This document shows positions 28,349 through 37,514 of a DNA stretch of 64,000 bases, in pieces (the stretch's first letter is position 1; each line of letters begins with the position of its first letter). The DNA lies in assembly GCA_964004625.1 (NCBI GenBank), contig CAXFOB010000016.1, positions 1-64,000 of the forward strand. Direction: 5' to 3'. This stretch comes from GCA-002697625 sp002697625 (GTDB lineage: Bacteria; Bacteroidota; Bacteroidia; Flavobacteriales; BACL11). A program made the position numbers and the translations under genes. The notes below the pieces were generated by a model. That model did no database searches, was not told the origin of the DNA, and saw nothing but the letters and a program-made list of their open reading frames with translations.

Positions 28349-29095
28349 TTATGTTAGCATTCCACCACAAACATTAAGTACTTGCCCGGTAACATAAGCC
28401 GACATGTCAGATGCTAAAAACAATGTAGCGTTTGCTATATCTTCAGTAGAACCTCCTCTTTTTAAAGGAATAGAATTTTTCCATTCGTTTATTTGTTCTT
28501 CTCCTAAAGATTCAGTCATTTCTGTTTCAATAAAACCTGGAGCAATAGAATTACATCTAATATTTCTGGAACCAAGCTCTAAAGCAGTAGATTTGGTAAA
28601 TCCATTAATTGCAGCCTTGGATGCAGAATAGTTTGCCTGACCGGCATTTCCTTTTACACCTACTACCGAACTCATATTTATAATAGATCCTTTTCTTTGT
28701 TTAAGCATTGGTCTTAAAACAGCTTTTGTCATGTTGAAAACAGATTTCATGTTTACGTCCATCACCTTATCGTAATCTTCCTCTGACAAACGCATCAGTA
28801 AACCATCTTTTGTAATACCTGCATTATTTACCAAAACATCAATAGAACCAAATTCTTCTAATACATCTGATGCCAATTTTTGAGCAGCATCAAAATCTGA
28901 GGCATCCGACTTATAACCTTTTGCCTTGCATCCGTTTGTAGAAAGTTCTTTTTCTAACTGTTTTGCTTTTTCTTCTGAGGAACGATAAGTAAATGCAATA
29001 TTTGCTCCTTGCTGAGCAAAAATCTCCGCAATACCTTTACCTATACCTCTACTAGCTCCTGTTATAATTACTGTTTGCCCTTCTAATAATTTCAT
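28349..29095 (-). CDS. fabG: 3-oxoacyl-ACP reductase FabG
   Basis: NADPH-dependent reductase of the fatty-acid elongation cycle, a short-chain dehydrogenase. From the ATG at 29095 it has 248 residues. The cofactor loop TGASRGIGKG, NNAGIT, the catalytic Ser in INMSSVVG, and YSASKAA (Tyr-x-x-x-Lys) are all present; the C terminus VTGQVLNVCGGM is typical of FabG. The upstream TTG at 29116 overlaps the promoter -7 element, so it is unlikely to be the start. It shares an operon with the downstream VWA membrane protein. Confidence 0.92.
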   Translation of the reverse strand: MKLLEGQTVIITGASRGIGKGIAEIFAQQGANIAFTYRSSEEKAKQLEKELSTNGCKAKGYKSDASDFDAAQKLASDVLEEFGSIDVLVNNAGITKDGLLMRLSEEDYDKVMDVNMKSVFNMTKAVLRPMLKQRKGSIINMSSVVGVKGNAGQANYSASKAAINGFTKSTALELGSRNIRCNSIAPGFIETEMTESLGEEQINEWKNSIPLKRGGSTEDIANATLFLASDMSAYVTGQVLNVCGGMLT

Positions 29096-29113
29096 AATTT
29101 TAATTTTAAAATT

Positions 29114-29121
29114 CAAATATA
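29114..29121 (-). promoter_or_regulatory. -7 promoter element for fabG
   Basis: TATATTTG on the - strand, 18 nt before the ATG at 29095. It abuts the T-run of the sucD terminator, so the end of one unit and the start of the next are fused. Confidence 0.6.
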
Positions 29122-29149
29122 AAAAATCCCACCAAAAAGGCAGGATTTT
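29121..29149 (-). terminator. Terminator after sucD
   Basis: On the - strand, arms AAAATCC and GGATTTT (29143-29149 and 29123-29129) with a Gly/Cys-rich inner loop region, followed by a T-run at 29126-29121. Confidence 0.75.
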
Positions 29150-29170
29150 ATAAAGTTTATTTTGAATAGA

Positions 29171-30049
29171 TTATGCCGTAACTTCCATTAACTCCGCCAT
29201 CATTTTTCCAATTTCCGCTGGAGATTCCGCCACCTTAATACCACACTCACGCATGATAGCCATTTTGGCTTCTGCCGTATCTTCCAATCCACCAACAATA
29301 GCACCTGCATGACCCATTGTTCTACCAGCAGGAGCAGTTTGTCCTGCAATAAATCCTAGAACAGGTTTTGTTCCATTTTCTTTAACCCACCTAGCAGCAT
29401 CCGCCTCTAACTGACCTCCAATCTCTCCAATCATAATGATGCCATCTGTTTCTGAATCATTCATAAATAGTTCAACAGCTTCTTTTGTAGTCGTGCCGAT
29501 AATTGGATCACCACCTATACCAATAGCAGTAGAAATTCCCATCCCCGCTTTTACCACTTGGTCTGCAGCTTCATAAGTTAAAGTTCCTGATTTTGAAACT
29601 ACACCAATTCTACCTTTTTTAAATACAAATCCTGGCATAATACCACATTTTGCTTCTTCAGGAGTAATAACACCAGGACAGTTAGGACCAACTAAAGTAC
29701 AATCTTTATCAGATAAATATTCTTTTACCATGATCATATCTTTTGTAGGAATTCCTTCAGTAATACAAATAATTACTTTAATACCAGCCTCTGCAGCTTC
29801 CATAACCGCATCTGCAGCAAATGATGGAGGAACAAAAATTAATGAAGTATTAGCTCCTAGCTCAATTACAGTCTCTTCTACTGTATTAAATACAGGTCTA
29901 TCTAAATGAGTTTGCCCACCTTTTCCTGGGGTGACACCCCCAACTACATTTGTTCCATACTCAATCATTTGTGTTGCATGGAATGTTCCTTCAGATCCAG
30001 TAAATCCTTGTACAATTACTTTCGAATCTTTATTTACTAATACACTCAT
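29171..30049 (-). CDS. sucD: Succinyl-CoA synthetase subunit alpha
   Basis: Alpha subunit of the citric-acid-cycle enzyme that couples succinyl-CoA cleavage to nucleotide triphosphate formation. The 292 residues show the CoA-binding Rossmann start VIVQGFTGSEGTFH, GGVTPGKGG, the GPNCPGVI segment and the phospho-His loop GHAGAIVGG (His about residue 247). The beta-subunit gene sucC is not in the window, which is common in this phylum. It has a well-spaced promoter upstream and a terminator downstream, so it is a single-gene unit. Confidence 0.95.
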   Translation of the reverse strand: MSVLVNKDSKVIVQGFTGSEGTFHATQMIEYGTNVVGGVTPGKGGQTHLDRPVFNTVEETVIELGANTSLIFVPPSFAADAVMEAAEAGIKVIICITEGIPTKDMIMVKEYLSDKDCTLVGPNCPGVITPEEAKCGIMPGFVFKKGRIGVVSKSGTLTYEAADQVVKAGMGISTAIGIGGDPIIGTTTKEAVELFMNDSETDGIIMIGEIGGQLEADAARWVKENGTKPVLGFIAGQTAPAGRTMGHAGAIVGGLEDTAEAKMAIMRECGIKVAESPAEIGKMMAELMEVTA

Positions 30050-30077
30050 TTTTTGTTTATTATTTTTATTTGGGTTG

Positions 30078-30107
30078 CAAAACTACTACAAAATAGTATT
30101 TTACAAA
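30078..30107 (-). promoter_or_regulatory. Promoter of sucD
   Basis: On the - strand, TTTG (30107-30104) is followed after 18 nt by TAGTTTTG (30085-30078), which fits the Bacteroidota -33/-7 consensus. Confidence 0.65.
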
Positions 30108-30117
30108 GGATTTTAAA

Positions 30118-30125
30118 TACTTTTG
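30118..30125 (+). promoter_or_regulatory. -7 promoter element of mnmE
   Basis: TACTTTTG lies 4 nt before the mnmE ATG at 30130, predicting a leaderless mRNA. Confidence 0.6.
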
Positions 30126-30129
30126 CAAA

Positions 30130-31485
30130 ATGAATTATTTTAATCCGGAAGATACTATTTGTGCCATAACAACTGGTGGAGGAATGTCTGCTATTGCAGT
30201 AATACGAATTTCTGGTGATAAAGCGATATCAATTTGCAATGAAGTATTTAGTAAAGACCTTCTAAATGTAGACAGCCATACTATACATTTTGGAAACATT
30301 GTACAAAAAAATAAAATAATTGACGAGGTACTAGTAAGTATATTTAAAGACGGGAAATCATTTACTGGAGAAGAAAGCGTAGAAATTTCGTGTCATGGAT
30401 CTACCTTTATACAAAACAAAATAATGCAAGTACTCATAGAAAAAGGATGTAGAACTGCTACTGCAGGAGAGTTTAGTATGAGAGCTTTTAAAAATGGGAA
30501 AGTAGACCTTTCTCAAGCAGAATCTATTGCAGATTTAATAGAGTCTGAAACAGAAGCCTCACACAAAACTGCACTACATCAACTAAGAGGTGGATTTTCG
30601 GAAAAACTACAAAGTTTAAGAACAAAACTAATAGATTTCTCTAGTTTAATAGAACTAGAATTGGATTTTTCTGAAGAAGATGTAGAATTTGCTGACAGAA
30701 AACAATTTAAAGAATTATTATTTGGAATGAAATCCGAATTAGAAAAACTCATTCAATCTTTTAGTTTAGGAAATGTAATTAAAAATGGGATTCCAGTAGC
30801 AATATTAGGAGCCCCAAATGTTGGAAAGTCTACCCTCTTAAATTGCTTACTAAATGAAGAGAAAGCAATTGTATCAGATATAGCAGGAACTACAAGAGAT
30901 GCCATAGAAGATGAATTAAATATTGAAGGATTTAAGTTTAGATTTATTGATACTGCAGGAATAAGGAACACCTCAGATACCATCGAAAATCTAGGGATTA
31001 AAAAATCTTTTGACAAAGCTCTACAATCTAAAATTATTCTATTTTTGATAGACACAACTCAAAACATAGAAAATCAGATTAAAGAACTTCAGAAAATAAA
31101 AGAAACACTATCAGAAAAAATAGTAATTATTACAAACAAAACAGACTTAAATCCAAATATATCTATAAATGAGGAAACTATCTCTATCTCCGCAAAAACT
31201 GGAAAAGGAATAGAAAATCTGAAGGAAAAATTAATTAAGTTTGTAAATACAACTTCTATTTCTGATAATGAAAGTATAGTAACTAATTTACGACATTTTG
31301 AAGAATTACAACTAACTCTACACGAAATTGAAAGTGTTATAAAGGGAATGAAAGGGGGTGTTTCTGGAGATTTTTTATCTGTAAATATACGGCAAGCTCT
31401 TTTCCATTTAGGATCGATTACTGGAGAAGTAACAACTGACACACTACTATCAAACATATTTGGAAAATTCTGTATTGGAAAATAA
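30130..31485 (+). CDS. mnmE: tRNA modification GTPase MnmE
   Basis: MnmE works with MnmG to modify the wobble uridine of certain tRNAs. The 451 residues have the N-terminal folate-binding domain (TICAITTGGGMSAIAVIRISG), a helical domain, and an inserted G domain with GAPNVGKST (about 227), DIAGTTRD, DTAGIR and NKTD motifs. The C terminus GKFCIGK carries the conserved catalytic Cys. Length is normal. The last bases overlap the proposed start of the next gene by 26 nt. Confidence 0.96.
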   Translation: MNYFNPEDTICAITTGGGMSAIAVIRISGDKAISICNEVFSKDLLNVDSHTIHFGNIVQKNKIIDEVLVSIFKDGKSFTGEESVEISCHGSTFIQNKIMQVLIEKGCRTATAGEFSMRAFKNGKVDLSQAESIADLIESETEASHKTALHQLRGGFSEKLQSLRTKLIDFSSLIELELDFSEEDVEFADRKQFKELLFGMKSELEKLIQSFSLGNVIKNGIPVAILGAPNVGKSTLLNCLLNEEKAIVSDIAGTTRDAIEDELNIEGFKFRFIDTAGIRNTSDTIENLGIKKSFDKALQSKIILFLIDTTQNIENQIKELQKIKETLSEKIVIITNKTDLNPNISINEETISISAKTGKGIENLKEKLIKFVNTTSISDNESIVTNLRHFEELQLTLHEIESVIKGMKGGVSGDFLSVNIRQALFHLGSITGEVTTDTLLSNIFGKFCIGK

Positions 31486-31855
31486 AATAACAAAAAAAGT
31501 CATTGTATTATACGATTCGGAATGTGGTTTCTGTAATAAAATTGCTTTATATTTAAAAGAAAAAGATACAGATAATTCGATTGTTTGGGAGGAGAGAAAT
31601 TCTAAGGTATCATCTAAATTATTTAAGAACCACTCTATCAACAAAGAAGAAGATTCTATAATAGTAATGATAAATAAAGATTACCTAATAAAGAGTGATG
31701 CCGTAATTTACATCCTGAAATTATTAAAATTTAAAACCTACTATCTCCTAAAAATTATTCCAAAAAAAATTAGAGATATAGTTTATGACTCTATCGCTAA
31801 AAACAGATACCTTTTTGGAAAATGTAATCTTAAAAATGATAATTTAATTAAATAA
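31460..31855 (+). CDS. DCC-family thiol-disulfide oxidoreductase-like protein (DUF393)
   Basis: A small protein with the family signature VLYDSECGFCNK, in which Asp-x-x-Cys-x-x-Cys is the namesake motif near the N terminus. The family has a thioredoxin-like fold; the exact substrate is unknown. There is no ATG: TTG at 31460 gives 131 residues and overlaps mnmE by 26 nt, while TTG at 31475 is an alternative that fits the family start equally well. It is likely translated from the mnmE transcript. The C-terminal NRYLFGKCN matches the end seen in this family. Confidence 0.8.
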   Translation: MENSVLENKITKKVIVLYDSECGFCNKIALYLKEKDTDNSIVWEERNSKVSSKLFKNHSINKEEDSIIVMINKDYLIKSDAVIYILKLLKFKTYYLLKIIPKKIRDIVYDSIAKNRYLFGKCNLKNDNLIK

Positions 31856-31862
31856 ATTTTGC

Positions 31863-31870
31863 TATATTTG
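31863..31870 (+). promoter_or_regulatory. -7 promoter element for the TlpA-like gene
   Basis: TATATTTG immediately precedes an ATG at 31871 and lies 15 nt before a second in-frame ATG at 31886. It makes the second ATG the more likely start. Confidence 0.55.
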
Positions 31871-31885
31871 ATGAAAATAAATATT

Positions 31886-33019
31886 ATGAAAGAAAAAACA
31901 AATATCCTAACAACCTTATTAATCATACTTTCCATCTCTGTACTTTTGTACATAAATATTGATAAGGAAGAAGTGGAAACAATAAAAAGTTCTGAAGAAA
32001 ACACAGTAGAAACGATTGAAATTTTTCCAAAACTAGTTAAGAAAGCAACAAAATTAAATGATGTACAAGAGTTCACGTCGTATATTAAACAAGTGGTGAT
32101 TACAGGTGAAATAAAGTTCAAGAAAAATAGAGAAGCAAGATTCTTTACAAGAGATACTTCTATTACAGCTAAAACAGACTTTAAGGGTAGATTTAGCTTA
32201 ACCTTCCCTCTAGATTCTTCTGGATACATAACTTTTCATCATGGAGAGGAAACAACAGTAATGTATTGTAACCCTGATGACACGGTACATATTACAATTA
32301 ATACTAATCAATTTGATGAAACCATAACTTATACAGGCTCTACAGAAAGCAACTATCTTGCATGGAAATATCTCTACCAGGAAGAATCATCATTCTCACC
32401 AGACGTATTTAACAACACTTATGAAGAACTATCTTCCTCATTGGATAATTTCTTCAATCCAATGATAGTAGAACTTAATAGAATCAACATGAATAATACA
32501 AAGTTCTTTAATGCAGAACTGGAATGGATGAATCAAGCCAGAGAATATTATTTAAAAAGGCATGAACAAGTAAAAAACGTACCAAAAATAGGAGAAACAG
32601 CGATTAATTTCACTTATCCAGACAAGGATAGTAATATGGTTTCTTTATCTGATTTTAAAGGAAGTTATGTATATGTTGATGTTTGGGCGACATGGTGTGG
32701 ACCATGTAGATACGAAATACCTTTTCTTGTACAGTTAGAAAAAGATTATCATGATACAAATATTGTATTCATGAGTGTTTCTGTAGATACGGAAAACGCA
32801 AAAGAAAAATGGATGAATATGATTAAAAACGAAAATTTGGGGGGAATTCAATTAATCTCAACTGATGGATGGAAGAGCCAAATCATGAAAGACTATGTCA
32901 TAAATGGAATCCCAAGGTTTATGTTGTTTGATCCAGATGGAAATGTAATTTCAGTAGATGCTGCAAGACCATCATCGGATGAAATAAGAGAAATTTTTGA
33001 TGGATTTGTTAAGCAATAA
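31886..33019 (+). CDS. TlpA-like thiol-disulfide reductase
   Basis: A 377-residue membrane-anchored periplasmic thioredoxin-like protein. An N-terminal hydrophobic segment (TNILTTLLIILSISVLLYI) is followed by a beta-rich region like the N-terminal domain of Bacteroidota TlpA/AhpC-type proteins (about 60-235). A TlpA domain then starts at PKIGETAINF and has the active site ATWCGPCRYE (Cys pair near 271-274) and the cis-Pro loop GIPRFML. It would reduce or exchange disulfides of periplasmic proteins. I prefer the ATG at 31886 because the earlier ones overlap or touch the promoter. Confidence 0.85.
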   Translation: MKEKTNILTTLLIILSISVLLYINIDKEEVETIKSSEENTVETIEIFPKLVKKATKLNDVQEFTSYIKQVVITGEIKFKKNREARFFTRDTSITAKTDFKGRFSLTFPLDSSGYITFHHGEETTVMYCNPDDTVHITINTNQFDETITYTGSTESNYLAWKYLYQEESSFSPDVFNNTYEELSSSLDNFFNPMIVELNRINMNNTKFFNAELEWMNQAREYYLKRHEQVKNVPKIGETAINFTYPDKDSNMVSLSDFKGSYVYVDVWATWCGPCRYEIPFLVQLEKDYHDTNIVFMSVSVDTENAKEKWMNMIKNENLGGIQLISTDGWKSQIMKDYVINGIPRFMLFDPDGNVISVDAARPSSDEIREIFDGFVKQ

Positions 33020-33052
33020 ACATTAGACGAATATTTAAACGGTATATATATA

Positions 33053-33079
33053 AAAACGGACAAATGTCCGTTTTTTTTT
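33053..33079 (+). terminator. Terminator after the TlpA-like gene
   Basis: Perfect 10-bp hairpin AAAACGGACA/TGTCCGTTTT (33053-33062 and 33065-33074), with the T-run continuing to 33079. Confidence 0.9.
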
Positions 33080-33128
33080 ACCCAATAAAAAAACTCTTTT
33101 TAAAGAAAAATTAAATCTATGAAATGAT

Positions 33129-33136
33129 TATTTTTG
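33129..33136 (+). promoter_or_regulatory. -7 promoter element of the RND efflux operon
   Basis: TATTTTTG, 28 nt before the ATG at 33165; matches TAnnTTTG. Confidence 0.6.
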
Positions 33137-33164
33137 CAACTTTTAAATTTTAAAAAATAAAAAA

Positions 33165-34328
33165 ATGAGAAAAATACTTATTATCATCTCAGGTATAGTG
33201 ATCTTTATTCTTTTTGGGGTTGTTAGTTCAATAAGCTATGATATGGGAATTTCATATGGAGTAAAAAATGCGGAGAAAATAAGGTCTGAAAAAAATAAAG
33301 AATCAATAGATATAGAAAAAGAAATACCCACTGTTAATTTCAAAACAGCGAAAAATGAAATTTCAAAAATTAAAATTAATAGTTCAGGTAGAGTATTAAG
33401 TTACAATAATACAACTATTAACTCTGAAGTTAATGGTACAATTCTTTCTAATTCAAAAATAAAAAAAGGATATTATTTTAAGAAAGGAGATTTACTTTTT
33501 CAAATCAAAGATAGTGACACAAGACTTTTACTTGATTCAAAAAAGAGTAATTATATAAATACCATATCATCAATTCTTGCTGATATTAAGTTGGATTATC
33601 CAGATGAATATGATAAATGGGAAAAATATTTCAATTCATTATCTTACAAAATACAAATAAAAGAATTGCCGAAATTTAATAGTACAAAGGAAAAAAACTT
33701 CATAATTTCCAGAAGAATTATGACTGAATTTTTATCAATAAAATCAGATGAAGAAAGATTGAAAAAATATAAATTTTATGCTCCATTTGATGGAAGTATT
33801 ACAAAATCCTATATTGATATTTCAACTAATGTAAACATTGGAACACCAATAATTGACATTATTAGAGATGGTAAAAAAGAAGTTGAATTAAACATTAATA
33901 ATAAAGATAGAAAATTAATATCTGTAGGAAATTTAGTTACTCTAACTGATGACAACAAATCTGAATATAACGGATTCGTTAGTAGAATTGGCAATTTTGT
34001 GAACCCAGAAACACAAAATATTTCCGTATTCATAGAAATTCCAAAAAAATCAATTGATAGAGACTTATTTAATGGAATGTATTTAAATGCACAAATCGAA
34101 ACTTACACAAAAATGACAGTGTGTATTATCCCAAGAAGATCATTAATTTCTAATAATGAAATATTTATTTTAAACGAAAATAATTCATTAGAAGTCAAGT
34201 CAATAAATATAATTACCGAACAAGATAATAATATTATTGTTGACAATATTAAAGACGGTGAAAGAGTCATAATTGAACCCCTTGTCAATGTGAAAACAGG
34301 AACAAAAGTTATTCCGATAGAATTATAG
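33165..34328 (+). CDS. RND efflux periplasmic adaptor (HlyD/MFP family)
   Basis: A 387-residue membrane-fusion protein that would link the inner-membrane RND pump to the TolC-type channel. A membrane anchor (residues 5-26) is followed by a lipoyl-like half (VNGTILSNSKIKKGYYFKKGD), a short helical hairpin with the YPDEYDKWEKYF stretch, the second lipoyl half (YKFYAPFDGSI), a beta-barrel and a membrane-proximal domain (GMYLNAQI). It is the first gene of a three-gene operon; the permease ATG follows the stop directly. The pumped substrate cannot be predicted. Confidence 0.88.
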   Translation: MRKILIIISGIVIFILFGVVSSISYDMGISYGVKNAEKIRSEKNKESIDIEKEIPTVNFKTAKNEISKIKINSSGRVLSYNNTTINSEVNGTILSNSKIKKGYYFKKGDLLFQIKDSDTRLLLDSKKSNYINTISSILADIKLDYPDEYDKWEKYFNSLSYKIQIKELPKFNSTKEKNFIISRRIMTEFLSIKSDEERLKKYKFYAPFDGSITKSYIDISTNVNIGTPIIDIIRDGKKEVELNINNKDRKLISVGNLVTLTDDNKSEYNGFVSRIGNFVNPETQNISVFIEIPKKSIDRDLFNGMYLNAQIETYTKMTVCIIPRRSLISNNEIFILNENNSLEVKSINIITEQDNNIIVDNIKDGERVIIEPLVNVKTGTKVIPIEL

Positions 34329-37300
34329 ATGAAAAAAATAATTGCACATTTTATAAAGTATCCTATATACTCAAATGCTATAATACTTATAACAGCACTT
34401 GTAGGTATCATAAGTTTAAGTCAAATGCCAAGGTCTTTCTTTCCTGAACTATCTCCAAATAAAATCTATATTAATGTAGCATATCCAGGTGCTTCACCAG
34501 AAGAGATAGAACAAGGAATAACTACTAGAGTAGAAGAATCATTAAATGGAATTGAAGGAATAGAAGAAATCACCTCAAGTAGTTCTGAAAATATCTCTCA
34601 GATTACAGTTAAAACATATGCAGGATTTAATATTGATGAAATTCTTCAAGAAATTAAAAATTCGGTAGACGCAATATACTCCTTTCCTGAAGGCGCTGAA
34701 AAACCAACAATACAAAAACAAAAATCCAGAGGTATGGGTGGAATGGGTAATACAGTTGGATTTTATGCATTAAATGGACCAGATGACCTTTGGTCATTAA
34801 AAGAAAAATCTGATCAAATTGAAAAAGATTTGTTAAGTGATGATAATATTAGTCAGTTAGAAGTAATTGGATATTCTCCAATTATTATTTCTGTTGAATT
34901 AAATGAAAATGAACTTTTAAGACATAATCTAAATTTTGATATAGTTTCTAATAAAATAAAAATGTCAAATATTGATATTTCTGGAGGAAGTATCAAAACT
35001 AAAAAAGACGAAATTATTATTAGATCAAACAACAGAAAAAATACAGCTGAAGAATTAAGAAAAATAGTTATACAATCAAATATCAACGGAGGTATTGTTA
35101 GGTTGAAAGATGTCGCTTCTGTTGAAATGAAATTCTCCGAAATACCAATTAAATCTTATGTTAATGGAGAAAGATCAATTAGTTTTATTATTAAGAAAAC
35201 ACCAGATGAAGATTTAAAAAAAATTGCTAATTCTCTAGAAAATTATATTAACAAATTTAATTCAGAAAATAAAGATTTTGAAATATTAACTTTATTTCAA
35301 TTCTCTGACATGTTAGATCAAAGAATTGAAACTTTAAGCGACAACTTGATATTAGGATTAATTTTAGTTTTAATTGTTTTAGGGTTTTTCTTGAGTTTTA
35401 GATTGTCAGCCTGGGTTGCCTTTGGAATACCATTTTCTTTTATTGGAATGATATCTATTGGTATTCTTTATGGAATGACAATAAATATGATATCGTTATT
35501 TGGAATGATTTTAGTTGTTGGAATTTTAGTAGACGATGGTATAGTTATTGCAGAAAATATTTATAGTCATTTTGAAAGAGGAAAATCACCAATGCAAGCT
35601 GCCTTAGACGGCACAATGGAAGTAGTGACACCTGTTCTAACTTCAGTTCTAACTACAGTGTTCGCATTTTCAACACTATTATTTGTTGGGGGTGAAATGG
35701 AAATGATGGAAGAAATGGCCTTTAGTGTAATTGCCGCATTATTATTTTCTTTGATTGAAGCATTCCTAATATTACCTTCTCATCTTTCTAATAAAAAAGT
35801 ATTTACAAAAGAAAAAAACACAATTTTCTCAAAAATTAAAGAAAATGTAGAAAATTTCATTATAAAACTTAGAGATAAATATAATATTCTTAACAAAAAA
35901 TTTATTAAAAATTACAGATATCATGTATGGACACCTATTATATTTATTTCTTTAGTATTAATATTGTTAATAAATGGTACTATACGATGGACTTTCTTCC
36001 CTTCTGTTCCTTTTAATGAAGTGAAAATTGAATTTGCGTACAAGCCCGGAGAACGGGAGTTTAGAACTGAAAATTTCTTAATCTATTGTGATTCAATCAT
36101 ACAAGATTATAATAAGGAATTAATCGAAAAATTTAATGACTCAATTATTACTAATGTATCCTATTCAATAGGTTTCACCGAAAACTTAGGTGTTTCTGGA
36201 GCAAATGTTGGTTCAATAAGAATTTCTTCTAAAGAAAATGATTTAATTTCTACCATACAAATGACGAATGATCTACAAAGTAGAATTAGTAAAGATTCGA
36301 TATCACAAATGGAGAAGATTACCTTTGGAGGAGCTCAGCAATTTGGAAAAGAAGTTTCAATTTCATTACAGTCTGAAAATGATTTGGAATTAAAAGAATC
36401 TGTAGAATGGTTAAAAGATAAGATTTCAAATATCAACATTGTTAAAGAAGTATTAGATAATGGTGGTGTAGGAAACAGAGAATTACATTTGAAACTCAAA
36501 GAAAAAGCTTATTCTCTAGGCCTTACTGAAATCGATATTTATAAACAAATAAGACAAGGTTTCTTTGGAGAAGAGGTTCAAAGATTAATAATTGGAAGAG
36601 ATGAAGTAAAAATTTGGGTACAATACACTGAAAAAGACAGAAACAGTATTCAAGATTTAGAAAATATAAAAATTAAAACAAAGTTTGGGCAACAAATTAA
36701 TTTAAGTGAACTAGTAGAATATGAATATAAAAGAGGTCGTGTAAAAATTAATCATATTGATGGAACTAAAGAAATTAGAGTTGACGCATCTTTATTTGAC
36801 GCTGAGTATTCGGGTGTAGTTAATGATCAAATTGAAAAAGATTATCTACAAAACCTATCATTATTTTTCCCTAACGTTAAATACAAAATTATGGGACAAG
36901 CAGAAAGAGCTGCAGATAGTGGCAAAAGATTAGGAATTGCTTTTTTAATTAGTATCATTTTAATAGTTATTACAATTTCTTTAAATTTTAAATCCTTCTA
37001 CCAAGCAAGATTAATTTTAATGGTAATACCAGTTGGTGTTTTTAGCGCTATTCTAGGACATGGAATTATGGGAAAACCATTTTCAACATTAAGTGTATGG
37101 GGAGTAATTGCACTTATTGGAATTTTAGTAAATGACGCCGTTGTTATGTTAGATAGATTTAATAGAAATCTTGAGGAAGGAATGGATATTAAAAAAGCTG
37201 TACTAGCAGCTGGAAATAGTAGGTTTAGACCTATAATATTAACTACAATAACAACTTTTGTAGGGCTTTTTCCTTTAATTTTAGAAACAAGTTTTCAATC

Positions 37301-37514
37301 ACAATTTTTAATACCAATGGCTATTTCTGTAGCGTTTGGAGTTTTATTCGGGACTATTTTACTTTTATTTTATTTTCCGTCTCTTATCTTGTACTTTAAC
37401 GATATTAGAAGAAGTAGGTGGTGGTTGTGGAGAGGTGGAAAAACCCCGCCTAGCAGAATGGAGGTTGAACCATTTACTAAATTACAGAAAAGAAATTTAG
37501 AAATAGAAAACTAA
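34329..37514 (+). CDS. RND efflux transporter permease
   Basis: A 1061-residue inner-membrane RND pump (AcrB-type architecture): membrane segment 1, a large periplasmic loop (GASPEEIEQGI), segments 2-6, a second loop and segments 7-12. The proton-relay segment GMILVVGILVDDGIVIAENI has the paired Asp of proton-driven RND pumps, and the symmetric segment GVIALIGILVNDAVVML is in the second half. The C terminus has an unusual Trp/Arg-rich cytoplasmic tail (RRSRWWLWRGG). The adaptor lies directly upstream and the TolC gene overlaps its stop (TAATG). Substrate unknown. Confidence 0.93.
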   Translation: MKKIIAHFIKYPIYSNAIILITALVGIISLSQMPRSFFPELSPNKIYINVAYPGASPEEIEQGITTRVEESLNGIEGIEEITSSSSENISQITVKTYAGFNIDEILQEIKNSVDAIYSFPEGAEKPTIQKQKSRGMGGMGNTVGFYALNGPDDLWSLKEKSDQIEKDLLSDDNISQLEVIGYSPIIISVELNENELLRHNLNFDIVSNKIKMSNIDISGGSIKTKKDEIIIRSNNRKNTAEELRKIVIQSNINGGIVRLKDVASVEMKFSEIPIKSYVNGERSISFIIKKTPDEDLKKIANSLENYINKFNSENKDFEILTLFQFSDMLDQRIETLSDNLILGLILVLIVLGFFLSFRLSAWVAFGIPFSFIGMISIGILYGMTINMISLFGMILVVGILVDDGIVIAENIYSHFERGKSPMQAALDGTMEVVTPVLTSVLTTVFAFSTLLFVGGEMEMMEEMAFSVIAALLFSLIEAFLILPSHLSNKKVFTKEKNTIFSKIKENVENFIIKLRDKYNILNKKFIKNYRYHVWTPIIFISLVLILLINGTIRWTFFPSVPFNEVKIEFAYKPGEREFRTENFLIYCDSIIQDYNKELIEKFNDSIITNVSYSIGFTENLGVSGANVGSIRISSKENDLISTIQMTNDLQSRISKDSISQMEKITFGGAQQFGKEVSISLQSENDLELKESVEWLKDKISNINIVKEVLDNGGVGNRELHLKLKEKAYSLGLTEIDIYKQIRQGFFGEEVQRLIIGRDEVKIWVQYTEKDRNSIQDLENIKIKTKFGQQINLSELVEYEYKRGRVKINHIDGTKEIRVDASLFDAEYSGVVNDQIEKDYLQNLSLFFPNVKYKIMGQAERAADSGKRLGIAFLISIILIVITISLNFKSFYQARLILMVIPVGVFSAILGHGIMGKPFSTLSVWGVIALIGILVNDAVVMLDRFNRNLEEGMDIKKAVLAAGNSRFRPIILTTITTFVGLFPLILETSFQSQFLIPMAISVAFGVLFGTILLLFYFPSLILYFNDIRRSRWWLWRGGKTPPSRMEVEPFTKLQKRNLEIEN

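Noticed and set aside
29096..29116. N-terminal extension of FabG from a TTG at 29116
   Set aside because: It overlaps the promoter element and adds residues not seen in FabG; the ATG at 29095 starts the usual sequence.
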